Source: Clostridiaceae bacterium M8S5
GTDB lineage: Bacteria; Bacillota; Clostridia; Tissierellales; MCWD3
DNA length: 64,000 bases
NCBI GenBank assembly: GCA_029227815.1
Contig: CP118523.1
Span: 4,331,500-4,395,499, forward strand
Reading direction: 5' to 3'
Positions 63,303 through 64,000 of this stretch are shown in pieces; position 1 is the stretch's first letter, and every line of letters starts with the position of its first letter. Made by a program: the position numbers and the translations under genes. The notes beneath the pieces are model-generated. The model saw only the letters and a list, made by a program, of their open reading frames with translations, ran no database searches and was not told where the DNA came from.

Positions 63303-63353
63303 CTATTGCAATAGTCCTCTTTTAGTCTATCACGATAGTCCTAATATTGTCAA
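63303..63353 (-). promoter_or_regulatory. Promoter with two BlaI-type operators (second system)
   Basis: Minus-strand TTGACA (63348-63353) with a 17-bp spacer to ATAGAC (63325-63330). Operators CTATTGCAATAG (63303-63314) and CTATCACGATAG (63327-63338) have centres 24 bp apart; the second overlaps the -10. The layout copies the first BlaI system, but the half sites (CTAT/ATAG) differ from its TACA/TGTA type. Confidence 0.82.
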
Positions 63354-63394
63354 ACTAAATGTAATTAGTATCAAGACATTTATCGCATTAAAAA

Positions 63395-63422
63395 AGCTAT
63401 ATTGTATTTCTACAATATAGCT
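63395..63422 (-). terminator. Terminator of the right-edge M23 gene
   Basis: A 12-bp perfect stem AGCTATATTGTA with a 4-nt loop and TTTTTT on the minus strand, 10 bp after the stop at 63432. Confidence 0.92.
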
Positions 63423-63431
63423 AACTATTTC

Positions 63432-64000
63432 TTATCTGTATTTTTTGCCAAGCACACTAAGCGGATTTTGAGTTTTCCCATATTTCAATATTTCAAAATG
63501 TACGTGTGGACCCTTGCTATTCCCTGTATTTCCTACAGCTGCTATCGTCTTATCTTTATATACTTTTTGACCTTTTTTAACGTATATTTTACTACAGTGT
63601 GCATACCTTGTGCTATATCCACCACCGTGGCTTATTTCAACCCAATATCCATAGCTCTTACTATAACCTGTAAATATTACTGTTCCACTATCTGCTGCTT
63701 TGATTGGTGTACCTATCCCAGAAGCTAAATCTATTCCTCTGTGAAATCCACCCCATCTTGGGCCATATCTTGATGTCAACATCCCTCTTGTCGGCCTTTG
63801 GAATACTCCAGTTCCTGCTAATGCTGGTATTGCTTTTGTTCCTCTGATTACGATTTGTGCTTTAGGCTGTGAGATAATACTCTCTTGCAAAACTTCTTTT
63901 TTCATCTCCACATTGTTATGCTTTTCTACCAATGCCACTATTTCTCTTTCTCCATAAACACCTTTTCTCTTAACTCTTGTTTCATCTTTATATAAGCTAC
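63432..64000 (-). CDS. G5-M23 cell-wall endopeptidase (partial, N-terminus off window)
   Basis: The frame is open through the right edge; only the C-terminal 189 residues are seen. The visible part begins in a G5-type stretch (KGVYGEREIVALVEK) matching the enzyme at 58641-60074, then the M23 domain with FHRGIDLASGIG, TRYAHCSKIYV and GPHVHFEI, all catalytic residues present. By analogy it probably also has a LysM and a membrane helix upstream. It is the third M23 paralogue in 6 kb, and lies upstream of the divergent-looking but same-strand BlaI system. Confidence 0.92.
   Translation of the reverse strand, partial: SLYKDETRVKRKGVYGEREIVALVEKHNNVEMKKEVLQESIISQPKAQIVIRGTKAIPALAGTGVFQRPTRGMLTSRYGPRWGGFHRGIDLASGIGTPIKAADSGTVIFTGYSKSYGYWVEISHGGGYSTRYAHCSKIYVKKGQKVYKDKTIAAVGNTGNSKGPHVHFEILKYGKTQNPLSVLGKKYR

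Noticed and set aside
1..64000. CRISPR arrays, rRNA or tRNA genes
   Set aside because: No regularly spaced repeats, rRNA segments or convincing tRNA cloverleaves were seen on reading, though a covariance search was not possible.

Overview
The window is a low-GC (roughly 30%) Gram-positive chromosome segment, most likely from an anaerobic Clostridia lineage. The evidence is the AT-rich codon use, strong Shine-Dalgarno sites, the WalR/WalK block with its auxiliary proteins, rlmH, and several families common in clostridia (CD3324-type, DUF3021/LytTR, BCCT carriers). Species cannot be fixed from sequence alone. All functions are read from motifs and recalled family features; no database was searched.

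Layout. 1-5.2 kb: a partial alpha/beta hydrolase, a LytTR/DUF3021 pair, a secreted peptidoglycan-binding protein, a MerR-type regulator and a bicovalent-flavin oxidase. 5.2-11.2 kb: a catabolic operon (BCCT carrier, two UxaA-type dehydratase subunits, a mandelate-racemase-subgroup enolase enzyme) behind a textbook sigma-54 promoter, next to its likely PAS-AAA+-HTH activator. 11.5-18.2 kb: a QueG-like iron-sulfur protein, a patatin, and a nucleoside salvage operon (deoC, cdd, CNT carrier, pyrimidine nucleoside phosphorylase) followed by a Crp/Fnr regulator. 18.2-24.2 kb: a structured repeat between two copies of one hairpin, then a second BCCT/enolase operon with an FAD oxidoreductase and a divergent GntR regulator. 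24.2-32.4 kb: a decayed copy of a locus that is intact 6 kb away, an acetyltransferase, a lipoprotein-response regulator-kinase operon, an AraC and an XRE-type regulator.

32.5-43.0 kb is the most unusual part. The 3' end of rlmH, the known integration site of staphylococcal SCC elements, lies at 43013-43030. Four further copies of its terminal 18 bp, each inside an imperfect palindrome of about 55 bp, lie at 42.0, 39.8, 38.0 and 32.5 kb, all in the same orientation and all downstream of a minus-strand gene. They divide the interval into small cassettes: one phosphotransferase-family gene; a deoxyribosyltransferase/TIR-like protein plus a broken small ORF; a MerR regulator plus a membrane protein; and an ABC exporter plus a BlaI/BlaR1 pair. 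No ccr recombinase is visible, so this looks like an array of recombinase-less SCC-like cassettes.

43.0-54.4 kb is conserved chromosome: rlmH, a CxxH/CxxC protein, HtrA, WalJ, murA, WalI/WalH-like proteins, an unknown exported protein, walK, walR and a stalk-domain exported protein. 55.0-64.0 kb is a cell-envelope block: a propeller protein, a subtilase, three M23 endopeptidases (one cut by the window edge), a lipoprotein metalloprotease, and a BlaI repressor with a BlaR1-type M56 protease whose sensor is an M23-like domain. Cell-wall sensing and remodelling is the common theme of the right third.
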